In this document: positions 49,331 through 57,781 of the stretch, piece after piece
How positions within the stretch are numbered: the first letter of the stretch is position 1
Layout: every line of letters begins with the position of its first letter
Source: Rubrivivax sp.
Lineage (GTDB): Bacteria > Pseudomonadota > Gammaproteobacteria > Burkholderiales > Burkholderiaceae_C
Direction: 5' to 3'
Assembly (NCBI GenBank): GCA_027490215.1
Contig: JAIXYO010000065.1
Location: forward strand, 87,670 to 151,669
DNA: 64,000 nucleotides
Made by a program: the position numbers and the translations under genes
Notes under the pieces: generated by a model
What the model was told of the DNA's origin: nothing
Seen by the model: only the letters and a program-made list of their open reading frames with translations
Database searches by the model: none

Positions 49331-49978
49331 GGGTGCTCCTGTGCCACCGGCCCGTGGGGTCGGCGTTTCGATCAACATGCCGACACCTGACAGCGGTGTC
49401 GACTCATCGATGCACGAGAAACGTCAAAGAGCCCGACAGGAATCGCCCTGGACTGCCAACGACCTCTAGGGTCGTCGGGGCAGCGTTGGCGCTTGCGTGT
49501 CAGTGCCTACTGCGGAGCCTGAGGCTGACCGTCGGGCTGTGCGCCGTGGGGCGCAAGCGTTTGGGTCAGCAGGGCCGGTCGTACACCCACTGCCCGGTCT
49601 CGCAGCAGGGCTGCCGATCCGCAGCCCGATACCGGGGCCATCGCAGAACGGCGCATCTTGCGCGAGGAAAGCGTGTAGGAAGGCGACATCCGCAGGGTCA
49701 CTGGACGCGGGCCACAGCTCGGAGGCGTTCGACCTGAGGGTCGGCGTACACCGGTCTGCAACCTGAAAACCTTGGTTTCTTCCGAAGCAACGCTTCGGAG
49801 GCTCGTACTTCGTTTTCTCTGCCGCAACCCATCTGGACTGCCCGGTCACTCGGGGACGGGGCCCGTCGCACTTGGAGTGCGTTGCATCACTTCATGGTCA
49901 GGACTCGTGTCCCGACCGCCACGGCGCTCTGAAAGTGCGCGAGTAAACTCAAGAAAATCAAACACTTACAGCGCGAAC
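49331..49978. other. Long rne-rluC intergenic region, candidate rne leader
   Basis: No convincing gene. On the minus strand a perfect TATAAT sits at 49996-49991, but no matching -35 was found; a start near 49984 would give rne a leader of about 650 nt. Stable hairpins include TCCGAAGC/GCTTCGGA at 49781-49799 and TGCGCC/GGCGCA at 49540-49555. From established knowledge, E. coli RNase E autoregulates through its structured 5' leader, so a similar role is plausible. Rlu-side promoter elements were not clear. Confidence 0.45.
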
Positions 49979-51031
49979 GTGGTGGAAATCATTATAGGGG
50001 CCAAAAACGGGCGCGGGGCTGCTTCTGCCAGCCCGGTCTCGGCGGCCCCGACCGTGTCGCGCGTGCAGGTGGACGAGGGGTCCGATGGCCAGCGACTCGA
50101 CAATTTCCTGATCAAGCTGCTCAAGGGTGTGCCCAAGACCCATGTCTACAGGGTGATCCGCTCGGGTGAGGTGCGCGTCAACAAGGGACGTGCGGCGGCC
50201 GACACCCGCCTGTCCCTGGGCGACGAGGTGCGCGTGCCGCCGGTGCGCACGTCGGAACACGCCGCCAGCCGCAGCGAGGAGGCCCCGGCGCCCGCGCGCG
50301 AGTTCCCGATCGTGTTTGAGGACGAGCACCTGATCGCCGTCGACAAGCCGGCCGGTGTGGCAGTGCACGGCGGCAGCGGGGTCAGCTTCGGGGTGATCGA
50401 GCAGTTGCGCCGCGCCCGGCCCGATGCCAGGTTCCTGGAACTGGTGCACCGGCTCGACAAGGAAACCTCCGGCCTGCTGCTGATCGCGAAGAAGCGCTCC
50501 GCGTTGCTGGCCCTGCAGGAGCAGTTTCGCCAGCGCGAAACCGGCAAGACCTATTCGGCCTTGGTGCTGGGCGCCTGGCCGGCGTCGAAGAAGGTGATCG
50601 ATGTGGCGCTGCACAAGTTCCTGTCGGCCGAGGGCGAGCGGCGCGTGCGTGCGGTCGATGACGATGATGCCGCCGGCCGCCGGTCGATCACTCTGGTCAA
50701 GGTGGTGCAGGCGTACACCGCGCACACATTGCTCGATGTGACGATCAAGACGGGTCGTACCCACCAGATCCGGGTTCATCTGTTGCACGAAGGCCACGCC
50801 ATCGTTGGGGACGACAAGTACGGTGATTTCGACGTCAACCGGGCACTGGCCCGCGGCGCGGCCATCCCCGGGTTGCGATTTGCGCGGATGTTCCTGCATG
50901 CGCGTCGATTGAAATTCCAGCACCCTGCCAGTGGCGAGGTCATCGAATTGCACGCGCCGCTGCCCCCAGAATGCGCGGCTTTGCTGCAAGCGCTGACGCC
51001 GCGGCCAACGCCCGCCACACCGACACCATGA
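49979..51031 (+). CDS. rluC: Ribosomal large subunit pseudouridine synthase C
   Basis: Makes pseudouridines in 23S rRNA. The product of about 350 residues has an N-terminal S4-like domain (DGQRLDNFLIKLLKGVPKTHVYR, then GEVRVNKGRAAADTRLSLGDEVRVPP) and the RluA-family catalytic domain with the Asp-containing HRLDKETSGLLLIAKK and GRTHQIRVHLLHEGHAIVGDDKYG. No ATG lies at the family start; GTG 49979 (or the adjacent GTG 49982, or GTG codons near 50054) is used. The longer ATG frame from 49772 is in the rne leader and is not supported. Confidence 0.92.
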   Translation: MVEIIIGAKNGRGAASASPVSAAPTVSRVQVDEGSDGQRLDNFLIKLLKGVPKTHVYRVIRSGEVRVNKGRAAADTRLSLGDEVRVPPVRTSEHAASRSEEAPAPAREFPIVFEDEHLIAVDKPAGVAVHGGSGVSFGVIEQLRRARPDARFLELVHRLDKETSGLLLIAKKRSALLALQEQFRQRETGKTYSALVLGAWPASKKVIDVALHKFLSAEGERRVRAVDDDDAAGRRSITLVKVVQAYTAHTLLDVTIKTGRTHQIRVHLLHEGHAIVGDDKYGDFDVNRALARGAAIPGLRFARMFLHARRLKFQHPASGEVIELHAPLPPECAALLQALTPRPTPATPTP

Positions 51032-51690
51032 ACCGACCGCGCCGTTTTGACTTGATCGTCTTCGACTGGGACGGCACGCTGTACGACTCGACCGCCTTCA
51101 TCGCCCGCTGCATCCAGGCCTCGTGTGCCGACCTGGCGCTGCCGGTACCCAGCGTGCAGGACGCGAGTTATGTGATCGGCATGGGTCTGACCGAGGCCTT
51201 GCAGCACGCCGCGCCGGGCCTGGCGCCGGAGCGCTACCCTGAGCTGAGTGCGAGATACAAGCACCATTACGTCGCCCGGCAGAACGACCTGAGCCTGTTC
51301 GACGGCACGCTGCCGATGCTGCATGCGCTGAGGGAGCGCCAGCACAGCCTGGCGATTGCCACCGGCAAGACCCGGCGTGGGCTCGACGAGGTGTTGCACA
51401 CGGTGCAGCTGAAAGGGCTGTTCGATGCCACCCGCACCGCCGATGAAACTCGCTCGAAGCCGCATCCACAGATGCTGCAGGAACTGATGGCTGAAGTGGG
51501 CATCGCGCCAGAGCGCACGCTGATGATTGGCGACACCACCCACGATCTGCAGATGGCGACGCTCGCCGGTGTGCCAAGCGTTGGTGTCAGCTATGGGGCG
51601 CACGAGCCGGCATCGTTCGCGGCGTTCGAGCCCTTGCACATCGTTCATTCGGTGGCTGAGCTCGATCACTGGCTGGCGCAGTCGGCCTGA
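51028..51690 (+). CDS. HAD-superfamily hydrolase, phosphoglycolate-phosphatase-like
   Basis: A 220-residue haloacid dehalogenase-type phosphatase. Motif I is FDWDGTLYDST, motif II IATGK, motif III the Lys in RSKPHPQML, motif IV MIGDTTHDLQMA. A four-helix cap separates motifs I and II, as in Gph. ATG 51028 overlaps the rluC stop (ATGA). The conserved slot after rluC suggests a housekeeping phosphatase; the substrate is not known. Confidence 0.85.
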   Translation: MNRPRRFDLIVFDWDGTLYDSTAFIARCIQASCADLALPVPSVQDASYVIGMGLTEALQHAAPGLAPERYPELSARYKHHYVARQNDLSLFDGTLPMLHALRERQHSLAIATGKTRRGLDEVLHTVQLKGLFDATRTADETRSKPHPQMLQELMAEVGIAPERTLMIGDTTHDLQMATLAGVPSVGVSYGAHEPASFAAFEPLHIVHSVAELDHWLAQSA

Positions 51691-51709
51691 CGCGCTCGGC
51701 CCTGGCACC

Positions 51710-52147
51710 ATGCCCGAATCTGATCCCGCTGCTGCGCCGGTGCCGCTGTGTGCGTCTGATGCGCTGATCGAGCGCGGCGACGCGGTCGTCTTCGAGGTGC
51801 AGCAGTGGCGCCAGAAGGTCAGGGCATTCGTCATGCGCTTTGAAGGCCGGGTGGTCGCCTACCTGAATCGTTGCGCCCACGTGCCCGCCGAGATGGACTG
51901 GCAGGAAGGCAAGTTCCTCGACCGCGACCGCGAGTTGATCATCTGCTCGATCCACGGAGCCACCTACGACCCGCTCAGCGGGCGCTGTGTCGGTGGGCCG
52001 TGTGCTGGGGGACGGCTGACAGCCTTGCGCGTCGAGGAGAAAGAGGCACAGGTGTATTGGTATCCTTCCTCGGACATCAAGCCGATCCCGGTCCCGTCGA
52101 GTCGCGACGATGACGCCGCTGGTGTCGGCAACGAAAGCCCCCCATGA
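51710..52147 (+). CDS. Rieske [2Fe-2S] domain protein
   Basis: A 145-residue soluble protein with the Rieske cluster motifs CAH (NRCAHVPAEMDW) and CSIHGATYDPLSGRC; the usual C-x-H and C-x2-H ligands are Cys/His in those two blocks. It resembles small Rieske ferredoxin-like proteins encoded between the HAD and S49 genes in Burkholderiales. The protein partner and function are unknown. Its stop overlaps the S49 peptidase start. Confidence 0.88.
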   Translation: MPESDPAAAPVPLCASDALIERGDAVVFEVQQWRQKVRAFVMRFEGRVVAYLNRCAHVPAEMDWQEGKFLDRDRELIICSIHGATYDPLSGRCVGGPCAGGRLTALRVEEKEAQVYWYPSSDIKPIPVPSSRDDDAAGVGNESPP

Positions 52148-53124
52148 GTTCCGAAGACGACGTGTCTGCTCCACGTGCCCCGTCCTCCGTCCCGCCCGCG
52201 CGCAGCGGCTGGGACGGCGCCGCGGAACAGCTCATGCGCCTGTATCTGCAGGACAGGCGCAGCGAGCGCCGCTGGCGCATGTTCTACCGCGGGCTCTGGC
52301 TGGTGATGTTCGCCGGGCTGGCGTGGACCTTACTCAGTGACCGCCTGCATGCCAGCCCGCCCGCCGGCCCGCACACCGCGCTCGTCGAAGTACGTGGCGA
52401 GATTGCCGCCGACACCGAAGCCAGCGCCGAGTTGCTGGTGTCTGCGTTGAAGAACGCCTTCGAGGACGACGGCGCGCAGGCGGTGGTGCTGCGCATCAAC
52501 TCGCCCGGCGGCAGCCCGGTGCAGGCCGGCATCGTCTACGACGAGATCAAGCGCCTGAAGGCCTTGCACCACAAGAAGGTGTACGCGGTGGTCGAGGAGA
52601 TGTGCGCCTCGGGCGCCTACTACATCGCGGCAGCTGCCGACGACATCTACACCGACAAGGCCAGCGTCGTCGGCTCGATCGGCGTGCTGATGGACAGCTT
52701 CGGATTCAACGGCGTGATGGAGAAGTACGGCATCGAGCGGCGGCTTTTGACCGCTGGCGCCAACAAGGGAATCGGTGATCCGTTCTCGCCGCTGAGCGAC
52801 CAGCAGCGTGCCTACCTGCAGGCCACGCTGGACCAGATCCACCAGCAGTTCATCGCGGTGGTGAAAGAAGGCCGTGGCGACCGGTTGAAAGAGACGCCGG
52901 ACACCTTCTCGGGCCTGTTCTGGAACGGCGAGGAGGCCATCAAGCTCGGCCTGGCCGACCACCTTGGCAACCTCGACTACGTGGCACGCGAGGTGGTGCG
53001 CGCCGAAGACATCATCGACTACACACCGAAGGAAAACGTGGCCGAGCGGCTGGCCAAGCGCTTCGGCGCATCGATCGGTGCGGGTGCGATCCGCGCCTTG
53101 AGCAGCCTCGGCCATATTCACTGA
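52144..53124 (+). CDS. S49 family signal peptide peptidase (SppA-like)
   Basis: A 326-residue membrane-anchored serine protease. One N-terminal transmembrane helix (WRMFYRGLWLVMFAGLAWTLLS, about residues 39-60) anchors a periplasmic domain. The catalytic Ser is in EMCASGAYYIAAAAD and the catalytic Lys in DKASVVGSIGVLMDSFGF; RINSPGGSPVQ is also conserved. It is the short, single-domain bacterial form. It probably degrades cleaved signal peptides or membrane fragments. ATG 52144 overlaps the Rieske stop by four bases. Confidence 0.92.
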   Translation: MSSEDDVSAPRAPSSVPPARSGWDGAAEQLMRLYLQDRRSERRWRMFYRGLWLVMFAGLAWTLLSDRLHASPPAGPHTALVEVRGEIAADTEASAELLVSALKNAFEDDGAQAVVLRINSPGGSPVQAGIVYDEIKRLKALHHKKVYAVVEEMCASGAYYIAAAADDIYTDKASVVGSIGVLMDSFGFNGVMEKYGIERRLLTAGANKGIGDPFSPLSDQQRAYLQATLDQIHQQFIAVVKEGRGDRLKETPDTFSGLFWNGEEAIKLGLADHLGNLDYVAREVVRAEDIIDYTPKENVAERLAKRFGASIGAGAIRALSSLGHIH

Positions 53125-53164
53125 GCTTCAGCGCACCGCGCTTCCCCTTTTTTCTTCCTCATCG

Positions 53165-54004
53165 ATGTCCGATCGTCTGGCGGTACTGCCGCAATACCTG
53201 CTGCCCAAGCAGGCCCTGACCGCGCTGGCCGGCCGCATCGCCGGTGCCGAAGCCGGCGCCTTGACCACGCGGCTGATCCGCTGGTTCGTCGGCCGCTACG
53301 GCGTGAACATGGCCGAAGCGGCCGAGCCTGACATTGCGCAGTACCCGAGCTTCAATGCGTTCTTCACCCGAGCGCTGAAACCGGGCGCCCGTCCGCTGGC
53401 CGACGCGCCGTGGGTGTGCCCGGTCGATGGCGCGATCAGCCAGATCGGCCCGCTCGACGGCGAGCGGCTGGTGCAGGCCAAGGGTCATCACTACACAGCG
53501 ACTGCGCTGGTTGGGGGTGACGCAGCGCTGGCAAGAGAGTTCAACGGCGGCCACTTCGCGACGCTGTACCTGAGCCCGCGCGACTACCACCGCATCCACA
53601 TGCCCGCGGATGGTCGCCTGCGCCGCATGATCCACGTGCCCGGTGAACTGTTCTCGGTCAACCCGACGACCGCGCGTGGCGTGCCCGGGCTGTTTGCACG
53701 CAATGAGCGTGTGGTGTGCGTCTTCGATGGCGACACCGCGCCGTTCGTGATGGTGCTGGTGGGCGCGACCATCGTCGGCAGCATGGCGACGACATGGCAC
53801 GGTGTCGTCAACCCGCCGCGGTCAGGCCTGTTGCGCGAATGGAATTACGCGTCGGGTGATGTCAGCCTGGTGCGCGGCCAGGAGATGGGGCGTTTTCTGT
53901 TGGGGTCAACAGTGGTGATGCTGTTTCCGCCAGGGCCGCTGTCGTTCAACCCCAACTGGGCACCGGGTGGGGCGATTCGCATGGGTGAGGCGATGGCTTC
54001 GTGA
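53165..54004 (+). CDS. psd: Phosphatidylserine decarboxylase proenzyme
   Basis: Makes phosphatidylethanolamine from phosphatidylserine in the inner membrane. The 279-residue proenzyme self-cleaves at the LGST motif (Ser248 becomes the pyruvoyl group). Other family blocks are YPSFNAFFTRALKPGARP, CPVDGAISQIG, YLSPRDYHRIHMP, VNPTTARGVPGLFARNERVV and VGATIVGSM. The start at ATG 53165 gives MSDRLAVLPQYLLPKQ as in related proteins. It is followed by compound repeat copy B and converges with ureG. Confidence 0.95.
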   Translation: MSDRLAVLPQYLLPKQALTALAGRIAGAEAGALTTRLIRWFVGRYGVNMAEAAEPDIAQYPSFNAFFTRALKPGARPLADAPWVCPVDGAISQIGPLDGERLVQAKGHHYTATALVGGDAALAREFNGGHFATLYLSPRDYHRIHMPADGRLRRMIHVPGELFSVNPTTARGVPGLFARNERVVCVFDGDTAPFVMVLVGATIVGSMATTWHGVVNPPRSGLLREWNYASGDVSLVRGQEMGRFLLGSTVVMLFPPGPLSFNPNWAPGGAIRMGEAMAS

Positions 54005-54022
54005 AAGTCGATTTCAGTGCGT

Positions 54023-54342
54023 GAGCGCTGCGGCGGGCCGCTGTGTTCCGTTCATGTCCTCCGGGCCGGTTCACCCGACGTTCGCTTCGGCTCAGATCGC
54101 TTCGGCCCTCCCCCTTTACTTCACTCCACACAGCGGCCCACCGCAGCGCTCCAACAACCACCGAAGCATTCTGAGGTTTAGAACACCTTTGCATGCGACA
54201 ACGGTGCCGGCTGTCGAGGGCGTGGGGTGACCGGCGTAGCGAAGTAAAGGAGGAAGGCCGGTTCGGTCTGCCCCGAAACGAAGGGCTGGTGACCCGGCCT
54301 GGGGGACATGAGCGGAGCCGGTCACCCCGCGCCCTCGACAGC
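54023..54342 (-). repeat. Compound palindromic element, copy B (inverted)
   Basis: Intact 320-bp copy in the opposite orientation to copies A and C: unit Y at 54023-54151 (129 bp), spacer 54152-54209 (58 nt), unit X at 54210-54342 (133 bp). Y outer stem: 54023-54046 pairs with 54128-54151, 23 of 24 positions. X arms begin GCTGTCGAGGG and end CCCTCGACAGC. The GAAGTAAAGGAGG core is on the plus strand in X (54240 region) and as its complement in Y (54110 region). It fills most of the 379-bp psd-ureG convergent gap; the remaining 19 and 41 bp show nothing else. Confidence 0.9.
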
Positions 54343-54383
54343 TCCGAGCGCAAGGCGGCAGGTTCGACGATGCGCAGTCCGCG

Positions 54384-55049
54384 TTAAGTCAATTCGCCCG
54401 TCAACATGCCCTTGCGCTCGATGAAGCTGACCACATCGGCCAGGCCCTGGCGGGTTTTCAGGTTGCTCATCACGAAAGGCCGGAGGCCCTGCGCGCTGGT
54501 GCGCATGCGGGTGGTGTCGGCTTTCATCACATCGAGATCCGCGCCGACATGCGGCGCCAGGTCGATCTTGTTGATGACGAAAAGATCGCTCTTCGTGATG
54601 CCAGGCCCGCCCTTGCGCGGGATCTTCTCGCCAGCGGCCACATCGATCACGTAGATCGTCAAGTCGCTCAACTCCGGGCTGAAAGTCGCCGCCAGGTTGT
54701 CGCCACCCGACTCGATGAACACGATGTCGGCGTCGGGGAATTTCTCCAGCATGCGGTCCACCGCTTCGAGGTTGATCGACGCATCCTCACGAATCGCGGT
54801 GTGCGGGCAGCCGCCGGTTTCCACGCCCATGATCCGGTCGGCGGATAACGCGCCAGCCACGGTGAGCAGACGCTGGTCTTCCTTGGTGTAGATGTCGTTG
54901 GTCACCACCACCAGGTCGTACTGCTCGCGCATCGTCTTGCAGAGCATCTCCACCAGCGTCGTCTTGCCTGAACCCACGGGGCCACCAACGCCAACGCGCA
55001 GTGGGGGCAGCTTCTTGGTGCGGTGGGCGATGGTGTGGAGTGCGGTCAT
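54384..55049 (-). CDS. ureG: Urease accessory GTPase UreG
   Basis: GTPase that delivers nickel to apo-urease together with UreE, UreF and UreD. The 221-residue protein has the P-loop GPVGSGKT (residues 23-30), [15 protein letters not shown], the metal-binding CPH in [17 protein letters not shown] and [15 protein letters not shown], then [14 protein letters not shown]. It is the last gene of the minus-strand ureEFG group and points at element copy B. Confidence 0.97.
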   Translation of the reverse strand: MTALHTIAHRTKKLPPLRVGVGGPVGSGKTTLVEMLCKTMREQYDLVVVTNDIYTKEDQRLLTVAGALSADRIMGVETGGCPHTAIREDASINLEAVDRMLEKFPDADIVFIESGGDNLAATFSPELSDLTIYVIDVAAGEKIPRKGGPGITKSDLFVINKIDLAPHVGADLDVMKADTTRMRTSAQGLRPFVMSNLKTRQGLADVVSFIERKGMLTGELT

Positions 55050-55088
55050 GGTGTGAATGGCGTCAAGGGTGTTGAAACTGCAGCAAGT

Positions 55089-55859
55089 TCAGGACCTGAA
55101 CAGCCGCGAGTACTGGGTTTCGTGCTGCGCCGACAGGATCGCCAGCATCGGCGTGCAGACCTGCCGCTCGGCGTCGCTGAGCTGGATCGCCGCATCGACA
55201 GCGCCGGGGATCTCGGCCGCCAGCGCGCTCAGGATCCGTTGCCCTGCCGACTGGCCCAGTGGCACTGACTTCAACGCTGCTTGCACCATGTTCTCGGCCC
55301 AGCCGAACGCGAAACAGAGGAGCGTTTCGCGGCACGGCGCGCCGCTCTGCAAAGCAGCCAGGGCGAAGGCCATGGGCCAGGTCGGCGCCGGGCGCAGCGC
55401 CGCCAGCGTATGCAACGGGTCGACGTTGCGCTCGTCGAGCGGCCGGTTCTTCATCCACTCGACCAGCGAGCGGCCCATTTGTTCGGTTTGCTGGCGCAGC
55501 TCAGAGCTTTCCCGCGTGGTGACCACCCAGGTGTTGAGGGCAGCGGCCTCGGCCATGTCGCCGCGTCGCCAGGCGCTGTGGGCCCGCGCGACCAAGGCCA
55601 GATCGCCGCGCGCCAGGCCCAGGTGCAACTGATCGAGCAGCCACTGGCAGGCGTTGGCTTCGGTCGCTGCCAGGCCCGCATCCACGGCGGCTTCCAGCGC
55701 CTCGGAGTAGCTGAACCCGCCCACGGGCAGCGCGGGCGAAGCCAGCCAGACCAGCTGCAGCAGCGAAGCCGGCGTCAGACTCGGCGCCTGAGCCGAAGGC
55801 CGCCGGTGTTGACGGCGCCCAGTCGATCGCATCGCTGGCCGCAGCCGAGGTGTGCCCAT
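55089..55859 (-). CDS. ureF: Urease accessory protein UreF
   Basis: A 256-residue helical protein that bridges UreD and UreG on apo-urease. Family features are [23 protein letters not shown] near the start and [19 protein letters not shown] near the end. ATG 55859 shares a base with the ureE stop, giving an Arg-rich leader of ~25 residues before the conserved part; ATG 55832 would shorten it. UreF N-termini vary, so either is possible. It lies 39 bp upstream of ureG. Confidence 0.93.
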   Translation of the reverse strand: MGTPRLRPAMRSTGRRQHRRPSAQAPSLTPASLLQLVWLASPALPVGGFSYSEALEAAVDAGLAATEANACQWLLDQLHLGLARGDLALVARAHSAWRRGDMAEAAALNTWVVTTRESSELRQQTEQMGRSLVEWMKNRPLDERNVDPLHTLAALRPAPTWPMAFALAALQSGAPCRETLLCFAFGWAENMVQAALKSVPLGQSAGQRILSALAAEIPGAVDAAIQLSDAERQVCTPMLAILSAQHETQYSRLFRS

Positions 55860-56488
55860 CAGTGGTCGTGCTTGCAACCCGGGCCGTGCACGTGGGGCAC
55901 GGCAGCACCCTGGATCGGAATGGTCTTGGGCGCGGCGGAGGCCGACGGCGCGTGCGCATGGCCGTGGTCGTGTCCGTGGTCATGGTCATGTGCGTGGCCA
56001 TGATCGTGCCCACCAGCGGCCGCGCCCGGTGCGTATGCACCGCTTTCCGGTTCGAACGAAGCCTGTGCTTCGCTCACGGTCAAGTGCATCTGGCGCAACA
56101 GGTCGGCCAGCACATGGTCGGGTTCGAGCTTCAGGTGATCTGGTTTCAGTTCGAGCGGCACATGGCGGTTGCCCAGGTGATACGCCGCGCGCACCAGGTC
56201 GAAACTCGAGCCGTGCTCCTTGCAGGGCGTGACCACCAGCACCGGCTGTGGCGCTGCCTGGACCGCGATCAGGGAACCGTCTTCGGCGACCAGCACATCG
56301 CCGCCGCGCACCACCGCACCGCGCGGCAGGAACACGCCGAGCGCTCGCCCTTGCGAGTCGGTGGCATCGAAGCGGCTCTTCTGGCGCACGTCCCAGTCGA
56401 GGGAGACCGTGGCGGCGCGGGCCAGCAGCACGCGGCTCAGTCCGCGTCCCTGGGTGATGAGCTTGTTGATGGTCAGCAGGGTGGACAT
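55859..56488 (-). CDS. ureE: Urease accessory nickel chaperone UreE with His-rich tail
   Basis: A 209-residue nickel carrier. The N-terminal peptide-binding domain (residues 1-75) is followed by the metal-binding domain with [16 protein letters not shown] and the His-containing [18 protein letters not shown]. The C-terminus has a His/Asp-rich run (alternating [23 protein letters not shown] residues) and a final [11 protein letters not shown]. Such tails bind several Ni ions. ATG 56488 ([11 protein letters not shown]) is the family start. It is divergent from fbpA across 217 bp. Confidence 0.95.
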   Translation of the reverse strand: MSTLLTINKLITQGRGLSRVLLARAATVSLDWDVRQKSRFDATDSQGRALGVFLPRGAVVRGGDVLVAEDGSLIAVQAAPQPVLVVTPCKEHGSSFDLVRAAYHLGNRHVPLELKPDHLKLEPDHVLADLLRQMHLTVSEAQASFEPESGAYAPGAAAGGHDHGHAHDHDHGHDHGHAHAPSASAAPKTIPIQGAAVPHVHGPGCKHDH

Positions 56489-56623
56489 GTCGGTGGGCGC
56501 TTGCGGCGCAGCTGAAGCAGTTGAGAAGGCCAAGAGTCTGGCATGACTGGGGCTCAAGGCGCCACCGATCACGACGTGCGGTGCAACACCGAAGACACCA
56601 TCTGCCGCGCGGGAATACGGAAT

Positions 56624-56642
56624 GTTAATGAGAATGGTTTCG
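56624..56642 (+). promoter_or_regulatory. Candidate Fur box upstream of fbpA
   Basis: The 19 bases GTTAATGAGAATGGTTTCG match the Fur consensus GATAATGATAATCATTATC at 12 of 19 positions, with the better half first. It lies 64-82 bp before the fbpA ATG. Iron-repressed expression of a ferric-iron binding protein would fit. The match was counted by eye. Confidence 0.5.
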
Positions 56643-56705
56643 TATACAGTTCCTATCCGGCGTCTTCATTCCCTGTTCCCACCACTGTCATACCGAGGCC
56701 TGTCC

Positions 56706-57743
56706 ATGATCCGTCTGCCATTCATTTTCGGTGCCCGCATTGCGGCCGCCAGCGTGCTGTCTGCCTTGTTGGCTGCCCCTCTGGCGTACGCGCAGGGCGA
56801 ACTCAACATCTACTCAGCGCGCCACTACCAGACCGATGAAGCGCTGTACACCGACTTCACGAAGCAGACCGGCATCAAGATCAACCGCCTCGATGGCAAG
56901 GAAGAGGAACTGCTCGAACGGCTCAAGAACGAAGGCGCCAGCAGCCCGGCCGACCTGCTGATCACGGTGGACGCTGCGCGGCTGGAAATCGCCGACAAGG
57001 CCGGGCTGTTCCAGCCGCTGAAGTCGTCGGTGATCGAGGCGCGCATTCCAGCGGCGCTGCGCACGCCGAACTGGGCGGCGTTCTCGACGCGCGCACGGGT
57101 CATCGTCTATGCCAAGGCCACCGTCAATCCGGAGTGGGTGCAGACCTACGAAGACCTGGCGCTACCGCGGCTGAAGAATCAGCTCTGTGTGCGGTCCGGC
57201 GCTCACCCCTACAACCTGTCGCTGGGTGCTGCCGTGCTGGCGCATGACGGCGAGGCGAAGACCGAGGAATGGGCGCGTGGCCTCGTGTCGAACTTTGCCC
57301 GGGCCCCGAAGGGAGGCGACACCGATCAGTTGAGGGCGGTGGCGGCCGGTGAATGCGGTGTGGCGATCTCGAACAGTTACTACCTCGCCCGCCTGATGCG
57401 TTCGACCAAGCCGGAAGACCAGCAGGTCGTGCGGGCCTTGGGCGTCGTCTGGCCGAACCAGAAGACCTGGGGTGCGCACATCAATGTGTCGGGCGCTGGC
57501 ATCACCAGGTACGCGCCGAACCCGGCCGCCGCGCTGAAGTTCCTCGAGTACCTCGCGAGCGACTCGGCGCAGGTCTACTTTGCCGATGGGAACAACGAAT
57601 GGCCGGTCGTCAAAACCGCGCCCGTGAAGAACCCTGCGCTCGAAGCACTGGGGTCCTTCAAGCCGGACACGCTCCCTATCGGCCAATTGGCGGCCAACGC
57701 GGCGCAGGCCCAGCGCATCTATGACCGCGCCGGCTGGCGCTGA
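56706..57743 (+). CDS. fbpA: Ferric-iron ABC transporter, periplasmic binding protein
   Basis: A 345-residue periplasmic protein that captures Fe(III) and hands it to the inner-membrane transporter. The signal peptide (about residues 1-29, ending APLAYAQG) is followed by LNIYSARHYQTDEALYTDF and the Tyr pair in ISNSYYLARLM typical of FbpA/FutA metal-binding tyrosines. The start is placed at ATG 56706 (MIRLPFIFG), which gives a proper signal peptide; the longer in-frame ATG at 56622 lies in the Fur-box area. It is convergent with the permease gene. Confidence 0.92.
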   Translation: MIRLPFIFGARIAAASVLSALLAAPLAYAQGELNIYSARHYQTDEALYTDFTKQTGIKINRLDGKEEELLERLKNEGASSPADLLITVDAARLEIADKAGLFQPLKSSVIEARIPAALRTPNWAAFSTRARVIVYAKATVNPEWVQTYEDLALPRLKNQLCVRSGAHPYNLSLGAAVLAHDGEAKTEEWARGLVSNFARAPKGGDTDQLRAVAAGECGVAISNSYYLARLMRSTKPEDQQVVRALGVVWPNQKTWGAHINVSGAGITRYAPNPAAALKFLEYLASDSAQVYFADGNNEWPVVKTAPVKNPALEALGSFKPDTLPIGQLAANAAQAQRIYDRAGWR

Positions 57744-57781
57744 GCAAGGCCCAAGCGCACCGAAAGCCAGCTCGGGAGCGC

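Noticed and set aside
47840..49390. Plus-strand open frame of 516 codons opposite rne
   Set aside because: Antisense to the conserved catalytic half of RNase E; composition follows the rne codons.
49466..49849. Minus-strand open frame in the rne leader
   Set aside because: No family resemblance, no ribosome-binding site and atypical composition; treated as leader.
49772..49978. Longer N-terminus for rluC from ATG 49772
   Set aside because: The extra 69 codons show no family similarity and lie in the rne upstream region; RluC proteins begin close to the S4 domain.
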